A DNA stretch of 24,888 bases from an uncultured Prevotella sp. (GTDB taxonomy: Bacteria; Bacteroidota; Bacteroidia; Bacteroidales; Bacteroidaceae), in NCBI GenBank assembly GCA_905210845.1, contig CAJLYG010000024.1, positions 1-24,888 on the forward strand, in the 5' to 3' direction. The translations under genes were made by a program, and so were the position numbers. The notes beneath the pieces were generated by a model. That model was not told the DNA's origin. It searched no databases and saw only the letters and a list, made by a program, of their open reading frames with translations. Below are positions 1 to 8,285 of the stretch, in pieces; the first letter of the stretch is position 1, and each line of letters begins with the position of its first letter.

Positions 1-1
1 G

Positions 2-472
2 GGCATTTCCGGCTCGTCACGAAAGTATGTCTTCCCCTATCAGGGTCGCAACAGTCGTATTGACGAGTTGCAGGCAGCGGTGCTCGACGTGAAACTGCGC
101 TATCTCGATGCGGAGAACTGTCGCCGCCAGCAGATCGCGACCTATTACTACCAACACATCTCCAATCCAGCCATCATCCTGCCCGGTGCCGAAGATTGGC
201 TTCATCGCAAGGTAGACCATGTGTTTCATATCTTCCCTGTGCTCTGTGGTCACCGTGATGCGCTCAAGGACTACTTGCAGGGAGAAGGCATTGGCACAAG
301 GATTCACTACCCCATCCCTCCCCACCAGCAAGACTGCTACCAAGAGTGGCATGGGCTCTCCTTACCCATCACGGAACGCATCCACCGCGAGGAGCTCAGC
401 ATCCCCTGCAACCAGACAATGACAGATGAGGAAGTCAAGCATGTGGTGGAAGTCATTAATAGATATGGATAG
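2..472 (+). CDS. DegT/DnrJ/EryC1/StrS family sugar aminotransferase, 3' end only
   Basis: The reading frame is open from the first bases of the window, so the start lies upstream; the visible part is the last 156 residues of a family usually about 365-400 residues long. The opening stretch KYVFPYQGRNSRIDELQAAV followed by LDVKLRYLD is the typical motif of PLP-dependent nucleotide-sugar aminotransferases (after the PLP lysine), and the C-terminal GTRIHYPIPPHQQ is also characteristic. Members transfer an amino group from glutamate to a keto-deoxysugar nucleotide for LPS, capsule or O-antigen synthesis, in the cytoplasm. The following glycosyltransferase remnant supports a polysaccharide-locus setting. 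The exact sugar substrate cannot be told from this fragment. The family is certain; the pathway is inferred. Confidence 0.9.
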   Translation, partial: GISGSSRKYVFPYQGRNSRIDELQAAVLDVKLRYLDAENCRRQQIATYYYQHISNPAIILPGAEDWLHRKVDHVFHIFPVLCGHRDALKDYLQGEGIGTRIHYPIPPHQQDCYQEWHGLSLPITERIHREELSIPCNQTMTDEEVKHVVEVINRYG

Positions 473-586
473 AAAGACAAAATGCCGACTCTTAACAGGA
501 GACAGTGCAAGCCAACCTTGTAGCAAAAGGACCGCATACACGTTTCTTTCCATATTTTTATCTGAACGGACAAAAACATCAAAGCA

Positions 587-727
587 ATGGCAACTGTAAC
601 AATACTCATGGCGGTATATAATGCAGAGAAATTCCTGGGATGGTATCCATTCCCGCATCATTGGCGTTTGTTCTCTCTAATGGAAGTCCTATACTTCCGC
701 ATGCGCTATCTCTTGGGCAGGCGCTAA
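587..727 (+). pseudogene. Remnant of a family 2 glycosyltransferase (internal deletion)
   Basis: A 46-codon open frame begins MATVTILMAVYNAEKFL, the classic N-terminus of GT-A fold family 2 glycosyltransferases (first beta strand plus the VYNAE nucleotide-sugar loop). It then passes without a stop into GWYPFPHHWRLF and ends in LYFRMRYLLGRR, which resembles the C-terminal tail of such enzymes. The DXD motif and the whole catalytic middle (about 250 residues in a normal member) are absent, so it cannot be an active glycosyltransferase. It lies 114 bp after the aminotransferase on the same strand, as expected at the edge of a polysaccharide cluster. I read it as an in-frame internal deletion scar. 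The N-terminal assignment is firm; the C-terminal one rests on general resemblance. A functional small protein is possible but less likely. Confidence 0.6.
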
Positions 728-728
728 C

Positions 729-753
729 CTTTCGCCATGGATGATGGCGAAGG
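729..753. terminator. Hairpin between convergent genes
   Basis: TTCGCCAT (731-738) pairs with ATGGCGAA (744-751) around a 5-base loop, extended to 10 pairs by one G-U and one C-G pair. It lies exactly between the stop of the glycosyltransferase remnant (727) and the stop of lutC (754), so it could end transcription from either side. There is no clear T-run after it, so its strength is uncertain. Confidence 0.45.
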
Positions 754-1332
754 CTAACTGAGGATGATCACGGATACGCCCCTTGCCGCCTGGGCACCCA
801 TCACCAAAGCCTGCTCAATGTCCGCAGTCTTGGATGGACCACTGATAAAGCAGCCATAGCCGTAATCCGTCATTTGTACCTGGGCGTATGCCTGGTGCAT
901 GTTATCCACGATGTTCTGCTTGTCCAAGATGATAACCAAATATTCCGAGATAAAACAAACGGCACGCTCCTTCATCGTCTGAGGGACCCAGATGCAGCCA
1001 TTCTCGGCAACCCCGATCTCACCTTCCACAATGCCCACATCCGTACCGTTCAGGTCTTGCGCATCATCTACCTGATCCGGATTCCTCTCCGCTATATTGA
1101 TATAAGGCAGATGGGACGCGAACACCTTGGCATCAGGATAGAGATTGCGGATCAACAAGTTCAGGTCATCCGTTTTCTTAGCAAAGACGACATCGCCACC
1201 TACTTTCTTTGTCATTTCCACAAACTGCTTGACTGTATCTGGATAGCGTATGCCCTGAATGTCCATGTCAGGCATGTCGTACTGCTCATGGACCTGTCCA
1301 CGCAGTTTCTCTAACAATTCTTCCTTTTTCAT
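754..1332 (-). CDS. lutC: Lactate utilization protein LutC (LUD domain)
   Basis: This 192-residue protein matches the LutC/YkgG family, the third subunit of the LutABC L-lactate oxidation complex, a cytoplasmic iron-sulfur system that converts lactate to pyruvate. The LUD domain spans most of the protein; typical motifs are GTDVGIVEGEIGVAENG and the C-terminal SGPSKTADIEQALVMGAQ region. The ATG at 1332 is chosen because it overlaps the lutB stop as ATGA, the usual mark of translational coupling; an in-frame extension upstream would run inside lutB. It is the last gene of a lutA-lutB-lutC operon, in the same order as in Bacillus subtilis. The individual biochemical role of LutC is poorly defined in the family. 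Family assignment is confident. Confidence 0.93.
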   Translation of the reverse strand: MKKEELLEKLRGQVHEQYDMPDMDIQGIRYPDTVKQFVEMTKKVGGDVVFAKKTDDLNLLIRNLYPDAKVFASHLPYINIAERNPDQVDDAQDLNGTDVGIVEGEIGVAENGCIWVPQTMKERAVCFISEYLVIILDKQNIVDNMHQAYAQVQMTDYGYGCFISGPSKTADIEQALVMGAQAARGVSVIILS

Positions 1333-2702
1333 TTTACTTTCCCCTCCTTCCATAATTGATGGAACGGTTCCTTTGCAAACTCAGGTTTGGCATGGCCTAA
1401 TCCCCAAGGATTCAAGTTGCTGAAATGCGTAAGGCTCTCAGGAACATAATTCGCAAGAGGTGCAAACCGCAACGTCGTGTTATAAAGTGCAGGATGGGTG
1501 AATAAGACTTTCATCCCCTCTGACATGAATTTCTTCAAGGGATCTGCCTTGCCTAAGGAATCCAACTGTTGCCTCCATAAATAAACTTGCGACCCGGGAT
1601 TGACCTTAGCCGGGCATACCTGATCACACGACAAGCACAAAGAGCAAGCAGATACGTTATCGCTATATTTTGCAGGATCCCGCAACATCCCTAAGTTGAT
1701 CCCAATAGGTCCCGGGATAAAATAGGTATAAGAGTATCCCCCAGAACGCCGATAGACCGGGCAGGTGTTCATGCAAGCCCCGCAACGAATACATTTCAAG
1801 GTTTCCCAATGCTCCTCGTTCCCTAAGATATCACTTCTTCCATTGTCGACCAATACCACATGCATCTCAGCGCCTGGTCGTGCCTTCCGGAAATGGGAAG
1901 TAAAGGTCGTCGTTGGCTGACCTGTCCCACAACGGCAAAGCAGACGTTGGAAGACAGCCACGGAGGCATAGTCAGGAACCAGCTTCTCCAAGCCCATTGC
2001 CACGATATGCAAGTGGGGCATGGATGTGGACATATCCGCATTGCCTTCATTGGTGCACACAACGATATCGCCTGTTTCAGCAACTCCAAAATTAGCGCCC
2101 GTCATCCCTGCCCCAGCTTCCATGAACTGATTGCGAAGATGGATACGAGCGCAACGGGTCAGGTAAGTAGGATCATAGTTTCCAATTTCCTTGCTGATCC
2201 CCTGCTCTTCGAACATCCTACCCACCTCTTCGCGTTTCAGGTGTATGGCAGGCATGACAATATGAGATGGCTTCTGCCGCATCAGTTGAAGGATGCGCTC
2301 ACCAAGGTCGGTCTCTACCACGTCAATACCACGCTCCATCAGGTAAGCATTCATCCCTACCTCCTCGGTAAGCATCGATTTGCTCTTCACCATCTTGGTT
2401 ACCTTATGGGTCTCGAGGATACCATAGACGATCTCATTGAACTCCTTTGCATCCCTTGCCCAATGTACGATTACGCCATTGGCTTCGAGGCGACTGGAGA
2501 ATTTCTCCAAGTAATCTGCAAGATGAGTGATCGTATGCCTTTTGATCGCACTCGCATGTTCTCTCAATTCCTCCCATTCAGGAAGTTCCCATGCCATCAC
2601 GTCCCTTTTGGCACGTACACTCCAAAAGGTCTGGTCATGCCAGGTGGTCTTGTCATAATTCTGATTAAAGGCATAAGCTGCCTTGCTATGTAATGTGCTC
2701 AT
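1329..2702 (-). CDS. lutB: Lactate utilization iron-sulfur protein LutB
   Basis: LutB is the large iron-sulfur subunit of the LutABC lactate oxidation complex. The 457-residue protein has an N-terminal LUD domain (roughly residues 60-290, with AGMTGANFGVAETGDIV at 198-214) and two 4Fe-4S clusters of the CxxCxxCxxxC type at Cys304/307/310/314 and Cys353/356/359/363. A C-terminal tail of the LutB_C type follows. I chose the ATG at 2702 (MSTLHSKAAY) rather than the longer open frame, because the extra 29 residues would overlap lutA and look non-coding. It sits 19 bp after lutA and overlaps lutC by 4 bp, so all three are probably cotranscribed. Length is near the family norm of about 460-475. Confidence 0.94.
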   Translation of the reverse strand: MSTLHSKAAYAFNQNYDKTTWHDQTFWSVRAKRDVMAWELPEWEELREHASAIKRHTITHLADYLEKFSSRLEANGVIVHWARDAKEFNEIVYGILETHKVTKMVKSKSMLTEEVGMNAYLMERGIDVVETDLGERILQLMRQKPSHIVMPAIHLKREEVGRMFEEQGISKEIGNYDPTYLTRCARIHLRNQFMEAGAGMTGANFGVAETGDIVVCTNEGNADMSTSMPHLHIVAMGLEKLVPDYASVAVFQRLLCRCGTGQPTTTFTSHFRKARPGAEMHVVLVDNGRSDILGNEEHWETLKCIRCGACMNTCPVYRRSGGYSYTYFIPGPIGINLGMLRDPAKYSDNVSACSLCLSCDQVCPAKVNPGSQVYLWRQQLDSLGKADPLKKFMSEGMKVLFTHPALYNTTLRFAPLANYVPESLTHFSNLNPWGLGHAKPEFAKEPFHQLWKEGKVK

Positions 2703-2721
2703 GATGAAATCCTTTCTGTTC

Positions 2722-3459
2722 TTAAAGCCCTGCTGCCAGGATCTGGACGACATGAATAAATTGAATCGGCATGTTACGCCGTTTGGCAATACCTGCCATG
2801 TGCATGAGACAAGAGCTGTCGGGCCCGGTCACATACTCCGCGCCGGTCGCGATATGACGCTGGATCTTATCCAGTCCCATGCGGATGGACACCGCTGGCT
2901 CCTCTACGGAGAACATGCCACCAAAGCCACAGCACTCATCCTTCCGCTCTGGTTCTTTGATGGTAATGCCGTCTACTAACCTCAACAAGTCGATTATCTT
3001 ATTAAACTGGGGGATATGGCACTCGGAAGGAGAGGACAATCCAAGCTCCCGAACACCATGGCAGGAATTATGGACGCTCACCACATGAGGGAATTTCCCC
3101 GGCAAGGTCTTCACATGAAGCACATCATGCAAGAACTCCACTATATCCATGATCTTGGAAGAGGTCAGACATTCATGCTTCCCTTTCAAGATACGTGGGT
3201 AGTAAAACTTGACGAAAGCGGCACAGGAAGCAGAAGGAGCCACGACATAGTCAAAGTCCTTGAACATATCATCAAAGCGTTCAGCCAAGGGCTCTGCCAT
3301 GGTCTCAAACCCAGCATTGGCCATAGGTTGCCCACAACAAGTCTGCTTCAGGGGATAAGTAACATCCTTTCCTAAATATTTCAACAACTTGTATGCTGCC
3401 ACTCCCACTTCGGGGTAAAGGGCATCCACATAACAAGGAATAAACAAGCCTATTTTCAT
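2722..3459 (-). CDS. lutA: Lactate utilization protein LutA (CCG domain)
   Basis: LutA is a 245-residue protein with two CCG-type cysteine-rich modules, the non-canonical iron-sulfur fold shared with heterodisulfide reductase subunit B and glycolate oxidase GlcF. The visible cysteine motifs are Cys41-Cys42 in TCCGQPM, Cys133 in HNSCHGVRELG and Cys176-Cys177 in ECCGFGG. Together with LutB and LutC it oxidises L-lactate to pyruvate in the cytoplasm; the electron acceptor in this organism is not known from the sequence. It is the first gene of the operon, starting with ATG at 3459 (MKIGLFIPCYVDALYP). A promoter-like TAAATTTG lies about 30 bp upstream. No LutR-type regulator is present nearby. 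Confidence 0.94.
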   Translation of the reverse strand: MKIGLFIPCYVDALYPEVGVAAYKLLKYLGKDVTYPLKQTCCGQPMANAGFETMAEPLAERFDDMFKDFDYVVAPSASCAAFVKFYYPRILKGKHECLTSSKIMDIVEFLHDVLHVKTLPGKFPHVVSVHNSCHGVRELGLSSPSECHIPQFNKIIDLLRLVDGITIKEPERKDECCGFGGMFSVEEPAVSIRMGLDKIQRHIATGAEYVTGPDSSCLMHMAGIAKRRNMPIQFIHVVQILAAGL

Positions 3460-3488
3460 GATCGTCTCTATTGTTCGCTAATGACAGA

Positions 3489-3496
3489 CAAATTTA
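3489..3496 (-). promoter_or_regulatory. Putative -7 element for lutABC
   Basis: On the minus strand TAAATTTG matches the Bacteroidetes -7 consensus TAnnTTTG exactly and lies 29 bp upstream of the lutA ATG. No TTTG is seen at the expected distance of 19-21 bp upstream, so only half of the promoter is convincing. Confidence 0.45.
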
Positions 3497-3691
3497 GAAA
3501 AAAAATCTTTGATGCCGGTGCAACGGGGACAAAAAATGAAGCATTTGTATTTATTTAACGTTCTGCACGAAAGGAATAACCCTGCACGGAATCGCACAAT
3601 CAGCAGGAGCCAAGGGATAGAAGTTCGTCGCTTCAAACGCGAAATGGCCAAGGAAGTAAAAAGAAATGGATAATAGTAAATACAGAAACGA

Positions 3692-3723
3692 TTTGGGCGA
3701 TTAAAAGGAATTTTGTATTTTTG
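3692..3723 (+). promoter_or_regulatory. Bacteroidetes-type promoter of topB-porE
   Basis: TTTG (3692-3695), a 20 bp spacer, and TATTTTTG (3716-3723) match the Bacteroidetes primary sigma consensus in both boxes and in spacing. The topB ATG begins 20 bp after the -7 box, giving a short leader. Confidence 0.8.
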
Positions 3724-3743
3724 CATTTCAAATAAAAGAGAAA

Positions 3744-5852
3744 ATGATTGTTTGCATAGCAGAGAAACCAAGCGTAGCAAAAGACATTGCACATATCTTA
3801 GGGGCAAACACCCCAAAGAATGGTTACATGGAAGGCAATGGATATCAGGTAACCTGGACTTTCGGGCATCTTTGTTGCTTGAAAGAGCCGAACGACTACA
3901 ATGAAAACTGGAAACATTGGAGCTTGGCTGCTTTGCCCATGATACCGCAGCGATTCGGCATAAAGATTATCGACGACGATGGGATTCGCAAACAATTTAG
4001 CATCATTGAGAAGTTGTACCAGCAAGCAGACAGCATCATCAACTGTGGCGATGCCGGGCAAGAGGGTGAGCTGATCCAAAGATGGGTGATGCAAAAGGCC
4101 AATATCCATTGCCCCGTGAAGCGTCTCTGGATCTCATCCATGACTGACGAAGCCATCAAGGAGGGATTCAAGAACCTCAAAGACCAATCAGATTACCAGT
4201 CCTTGTACTTGGCAGGACTGTCAAGAGCGATTGGTGACTGGATACTCGGCATGAATGCCACACGGTTGTATACCCTGAAATACGGGCAAAACAGACAAGT
4301 ATTAAGTATTGGTCGCGTGCAAACTCCAACCTTAGCGCTCATTGTCAACCGGCAAAAGGAAATAGACAACTTCAAGCCAGAACCCTATTGGGTTCTCTCC
4401 ACCATCTATCGGGACACCTTGTTCGTTGCCACCAAAGGAAAATACAGCAGTCAAGAGGAAGGAGAAAAAGATTTCGCCCTCATCGCAGATAAGCCTTTTA
4501 CAGTAACGGATGTCAGCAAGAAAAAAGGAACAGAAGCCCCTCCCCATCTCTTCGACCTAACCTCCTTACAGGTTGAATGCAACAAGAAATTCTCTTATTC
4601 CGCGGAAATGACACTGAACCTGATACAAAGCCTGTACGAAAAGAAGTTCACAACCTATCCGCGTGTTGACACCCAATACCTCAGTGATGACATCTATCCG
4701 AAGTGTCCCAGTATCCTCAACGGCGTCTTCCAGGCAAAACTCCATGGACAACCGGTGTATGCCGACCTTATCAAGCCTTTAGGGGGGAAGAAATTGCCGA
4801 AGAGCAAGAAGGTCTTCGACACCTCAAAAGTAACGGATCACCATGCCATCATCCCGACCGGTGTCCCACCCAAGGGACTGACAGACATGGAATGGAACGT
4901 CTATGACCTCATCGCCAAACGCTTTATTTGCGTTTTTTACCCGGATTGTAAATTCTCAACAACAACCGTTCTGGGGAAAGTAGAGGATATAGAGTTTAAA
5001 GTCAGCGGGAAAGAGATCTTGGAACCTGGATGGAGAGCCATCTATGCGAAAGACCAGAAGTCGCATGAAGAAGAAGCGAACAATAATAATGATGAGAAAA
5101 CTCTTCCATCATTCGCAAAGGGAGAAAGCGGTCCCCACACACCTACCCTGACTGAGAAGTGGACTACTCCACCAAAATATTATACAGAAGCCACCCTATT
5201 AAGGGCGATGGAAACAGCAGGGAAGTTTGTGGAGGACGAAGAATTGAGGGCTGCCTTGAAAGAAAATGGCATTGGGCGTCCATCCTCCCGGGCAGGGATC
5301 ATCGAGACCCTTTTCAAAAGGCATTATATCCGAAGGGAGAGGAAGAATCTTTTGGCCACCCCTACTGGGATCCAACTCATTGACACCATACACGAGGAAC
5401 TGCTGAAGAGTTGTGAGCTAACCGGCATCTGGGAAAAGAAGCTACGGGATATAGAACACAAGAAGTACGATGCGGGCCAATTCATCAATGAGTTAAAACA
5501 GCAGATCTCCATCATTGTCAATGATGTCTTGAGGGACAACTCAAACGGTCCCATCGCAGTGACGACCGATGCGGACCTGAAGAAAAAAACGAAGAAGAGG
5601 GCTACAACCGCAAAGCAAAAGGCACAAGTCACGCATTCTGCCAGCAAGTCCGACCAAAAAGCAGGACCTCTGAAAGAACAGGAAAGTAAGTCCAATGCCC
5701 CTGTCCATCTCCCTGCCGACGACAGTATCATCGGAAAGGCATGTCCTGTCTGTGGGACGGGCACCATCATCAAAGGCAAGACCGCCTATGGCTGCTCTAA
5801 CTGGAAGCGTGGTTGTACGTTCCGAATACCTTTTCCTACCACGGAAGAATAA
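3744..5852 (+). CDS. topB: DNA topoisomerase III (type IA)
   Basis: This 702-residue type IA topoisomerase relaxes and decatenates DNA by single-strand passage. The Toprim domain is at the N-terminus, with catalytic Glu7 in IAEKPSVA and the acidic motif DAGQEGE at 103-109. The catalytic tyrosine is Tyr305 in TTYPRVDTQYL. A C-terminal region rich in lysine (about 615-660) leads into a zinc ribbon with Cys667, Cys670, Cys684 and Cys691. The acidic motif carries Gly where topoisomerase I has its second Asp (DxDxE), a form I recall from other Bacteroidetes TopB proteins. A strong promoter lies just upstream and porE follows after 31 bp, so the two are likely cotranscribed. Length fits a chromosomal TopB. 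Confidence 0.95.
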   Translation: MIVCIAEKPSVAKDIAHILGANTPKNGYMEGNGYQVTWTFGHLCCLKEPNDYNENWKHWSLAALPMIPQRFGIKIIDDDGIRKQFSIIEKLYQQADSIINCGDAGQEGELIQRWVMQKANIHCPVKRLWISSMTDEAIKEGFKNLKDQSDYQSLYLAGLSRAIGDWILGMNATRLYTLKYGQNRQVLSIGRVQTPTLALIVNRQKEIDNFKPEPYWVLSTIYRDTLFVATKGKYSSQEEGEKDFALIADKPFTVTDVSKKKGTEAPPHLFDLTSLQVECNKKFSYSAEMTLNLIQSLYEKKFTTYPRVDTQYLSDDIYPKCPSILNGVFQAKLHGQPVYADLIKPLGGKKLPKSKKVFDTSKVTDHHAIIPTGVPPKGLTDMEWNVYDLIAKRFICVFYPDCKFSTTTVLGKVEDIEFKVSGKEILEPGWRAIYAKDQKSHEEEANNNNDEKTLPSFAKGESGPHTPTLTEKWTTPPKYYTEATLLRAMETAGKFVEDEELRAALKENGIGRPSSRAGIIETLFKRHYIRRERKNLLATPTGIQLIDTIHEELLKSCELTGIWEKKLRDIEHKKYDAGQFINELKQQISIIVNDVLRDNSNGPIAVTTDADLKKKTKKRATTAKQKAQVTHSASKSDQKAGPLKEQESKSNAPVHLPADDSIIGKACPVCGTGTIIKGKTAYGCSNWKRGCTFRIPFPTTEE

Positions 5853-5883
5853 AATAAATACCGATCCCGTCCGTTTATCCTAT

Positions 5884-7941
5884 ATGCGGCATTTCAAGAC
5901 GATAAAGATATTCATGCTTCTGCTCCTGCTCACCAGTTGTGGAGTGGAAAAGGCTATCAAGGACGGGGAGAAGTCCCTTGCCTTGGGGGAATACTATGAC
6001 GCTGCCAATCATTTCAAGAAAGCCTATTCCCAGATTCCCGTAAAAGACAGGGCAAAACGGGGAGAGCTTGCCTTGAAAATAGCAAGGGCAAACGAGAAAA
6101 TCAACGCCACGCCCAAGGCGATTGCTGCTTATCGCAATGCCATCCGCTACAAACAGGCATCCATTGCCGACCATCTTGCCTTGGGTCGGCAATTACTGAG
6201 GAACGCAGATTACAAAAGTGCCGCCGAGGAATTTAAGTTAGTCTTGGATTCCCTCCCTGACGACATCCTTGCAAAAAACGGGCTTTATTCCGCGGAACAT
6301 GCTCCCCAATGGAAGAAACAAGGCTCAAGGTATACCGTAAAGAGAATGGATGTCTTTAATTCCCATCGAGATGACTATTCCCCAGTATTGGGAGGCGACT
6401 CATACGACGAGCTCTATTTCACCTCTACCCGCAATGACGCCATTGGGGATGAGCTCAGTGGGATCACAGGGGCAAAGGCTGGGGACATCTTTATTTCCCG
6501 CAAGGATGAGAAAGGAGGCTGGAGGAAACCGGAAGTAGCGAACGGTGGTGTCAACACTGCGTATGACGAAGGTGCCTGCTGTCTATCACCAGATCAACGG
6601 GAGATGTACTTGACACAATGTGTCACTGACCCTGCTTATCCCAGATACGCACAGATCATCGTGTCCAACCGGTCGGATGCGGCATGGGGAAAAGGCACGG
6701 AAATAAAACTGACCAATGACACACTTTCCAGTTTCGCACACCCGGCTATCTCTCCCGATGGGCAATGGCTCTATTTCACCTCTGACATGCCGGGCGGGAA
6801 AGGAGGATTGGATATCTGGAGAGTAAGGATCACACCCGCTGGATTCGGAGGAGTGGAGAACTTAGGGGAACCCATCAACACGCCGGGGAACGAAGAGTTC
6901 CCAACCTTCCGCCCCAATGGAGACCTGTATTTCTCCAGCGATGGTCACCCCGGATTAGGAGGACTGGATATCTTCATTGCCAAGACAGACAAGCAAGGAC
7001 ACGTTCAGCTCGTCCATCCCGGATACCCGCTGAACTCGAATGCTGATGACTTTGGCATGACCTTCGAAGGACCACACAACCGCGGTTTCTTCTCTTCCAA
7101 TCGTAACGATGGACGAGGCTGGGACCATATCTATAGCTTTGAGAATCCAGAAATCATCCAGTCCATCAAGGGATGGGTATATGAGATGGGGGGATATGAG
7201 CTCCCTGCCGCGCAAGTTTATTTAGTGGGAAATGACGGAACGAACAAACGGCTGAGTGTCAAAGGAGATGGATCTTTCACCTATGTGATCCAGCCCCATG
7301 TCGACTATATCCTCTTAGCTACCTGCAAGGGATATCTGAACCACGAAGAAGAGCTAAGAGTAGATACTGTATCTTCTTCCAAAGAATACACCTTACAGTT
7401 TCCCTTGGCATCCATCACAGCACCTGTATTGATCGATAATATCTTCTACGACTTAGACAAGGCAACCCTGCGACCAGAATCCGCCAAGGCCTTGGACGAA
7501 TTGGTAAAACTCCTGAATGAAAACCCACATATCACCATCGAGTTAGCAGCCCATTGTGATTACCGGGGCAGTGAAGAGTATAACAAGAGACTGTCACAAC
7601 GGCGGGCAGAATCCGTTGTCAACTATCTGATCGGGCATGGTATCTCTGCCGACCGATTGACTCCCAAGGGATATGGGAAAGAAAGACCCAAGACGATTTC
7701 GAAGAAGATAGCAGAGAAATATACCTGGCTCAAAGAAGGAGAGGTCCTGACCGAGCCTTTCATCCAGAAGTTGGATAAGGAGAAACAGGAGATATGCAAC
7801 CAGCTCAACCGGCGCACGGAATTCTCCGTTTTGCGCACGACCTATCACCTGTTTGATGAAAAGGGAAAGCTCAGAGAGCAACCGAAGTCAAAAAAAGAGG
7901 AGAAGACGGAATGGGACAATGATGTGTTCATCGTAGATTAG
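5884..7941 (+). CDS. porE: PorE-like type IX secretion lipoprotein: TPR, propeller, CRD, OmpA
   Basis: The 685-residue protein has a lipoprotein signal (MRHFKTIKIFMLLLLLTSC, lipobox Cys19). TPR-like helices follow (about 24-152), then a PD40/WD40-like beta-propeller (about 160-425, with repeats such as HPAISPDGQWLYFTSD and FPTFRPNGDLYFSSD). Next come a carboxypeptidase-regulatory-like beta domain (about 428-505) and a C-terminal OmpA-like peptidoglycan-binding domain (about 512-640, with DNIFYDLDKATLRPES and RLSQRRAESVVNYL). This order and length match PorE (PG1058) of Porphyromonas gingivalis, an outer-membrane lipoprotein tying the type IX secretion apparatus to peptidoglycan. The ATG at 5884 is chosen because it gives the signal peptide; the frame stays open upstream inside topB. 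Other OmpA/PD40 proteins (PorW or gliding partners) are less likely. Confidence 0.85.
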   Translation: MRHFKTIKIFMLLLLLTSCGVEKAIKDGEKSLALGEYYDAANHFKKAYSQIPVKDRAKRGELALKIARANEKINATPKAIAAYRNAIRYKQASIADHLALGRQLLRNADYKSAAEEFKLVLDSLPDDILAKNGLYSAEHAPQWKKQGSRYTVKRMDVFNSHRDDYSPVLGGDSYDELYFTSTRNDAIGDELSGITGAKAGDIFISRKDEKGGWRKPEVANGGVNTAYDEGACCLSPDQREMYLTQCVTDPAYPRYAQIIVSNRSDAAWGKGTEIKLTNDTLSSFAHPAISPDGQWLYFTSDMPGGKGGLDIWRVRITPAGFGGVENLGEPINTPGNEEFPTFRPNGDLYFSSDGHPGLGGLDIFIAKTDKQGHVQLVHPGYPLNSNADDFGMTFEGPHNRGFFSSNRNDGRGWDHIYSFENPEIIQSIKGWVYEMGGYELPAAQVYLVGNDGTNKRLSVKGDGSFTYVIQPHVDYILLATCKGYLNHEEELRVDTVSSSKEYTLQFPLASITAPVLIDNIFYDLDKATLRPESAKALDELVKLLNENPHITIELAAHCDYRGSEEYNKRLSQRRAESVVNYLIGHGISADRLTPKGYGKERPKTISKKIAEKYTWLKEGEVLTEPFIQKLDKEKQEICNQLNRRTEFSVLRTTYHLFDEKGKLREQPKSKKEEKTEWDNDVFIVD

Positions 7942-8285
7942 TCTTCTGAAGAAAGAACGTTAAACCCAATGACCATCAGGATCGTGGTCACTGCCACGAC
8001 CACGAACAACGGTGTCGTCCAGGTCACGTCGACGGAAGCAATCACTCCAATGGCGTCACCCATGATATTGCCCAAGGCCTGTCTCAGGCTGTCCACGCCA
8101 TCAATAATCAAGAAGAAGGCAACCCCGATGACAGAACAGATCCATCGCCAGATACGATTCTGCACCACATGCCGATTCGGTATCTTGCGCATCACCTGCT
8201 CAGAAAATCCATTGTCCTCGATTTCCTGCCGGTTCTCCTGAAAGAATTGCGCGATCAACAGATCATCTTGATGATTATTTTCCAT
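7938..8285 (-). CDS. Small two-helix membrane protein, DUF5056-like, possible anti-sigma factor
   Basis: This protein of about 115 residues has a hydrophilic N-terminus (MENNHQDDLLIAQFFQENRQEIEDNGFSEQVMRKIP, written here only to about residue 36 in overview: acidic, helical) followed by two membrane segments (about 48-66 and 88-110). It resembles the Bacteroidetes DUF5056 family found beside ECF sigma factors. Its start overlaps the end of the sigma factor gene: ATG at 8285 gives an 11 bp overlap, and ATG at 8291 a 17 bp overlap. A short cytosolic domain on a membrane anchor, coupled to a sigma gene, suggests an anti-sigma role; this is inference only. Its stop shares four bases with the convergent porE stop. 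No catalytic motif is seen. Confidence 0.75.
   Translation of the reverse strand: MENNHQDDLLIAQFFQENRQEIEDNGFSEQVMRKIPNRHVVQNRIWRWICSVIGVAFFLIIDGVDSLRQALGNIMGDAIGVIASVDVTWTTPLFVVVAVTTILMVIGFNVLSSED

Noticed and set aside
1860..2693. A 277-codon open frame on the plus strand opposite lutB.
   Set aside because: It is antisense to a certain gene whose cysteine motifs fix the true frame; the translated product has no recognisable domains.
3536..3673. A 45-residue basic open frame (MKHLYLFNVLHERNN start) in the lut/topB divergent region.
   Set aside because: There is no promoter box in front, no recognised homology, and the composition is what chance gives in a 280 bp gap. Not listed as a gene.
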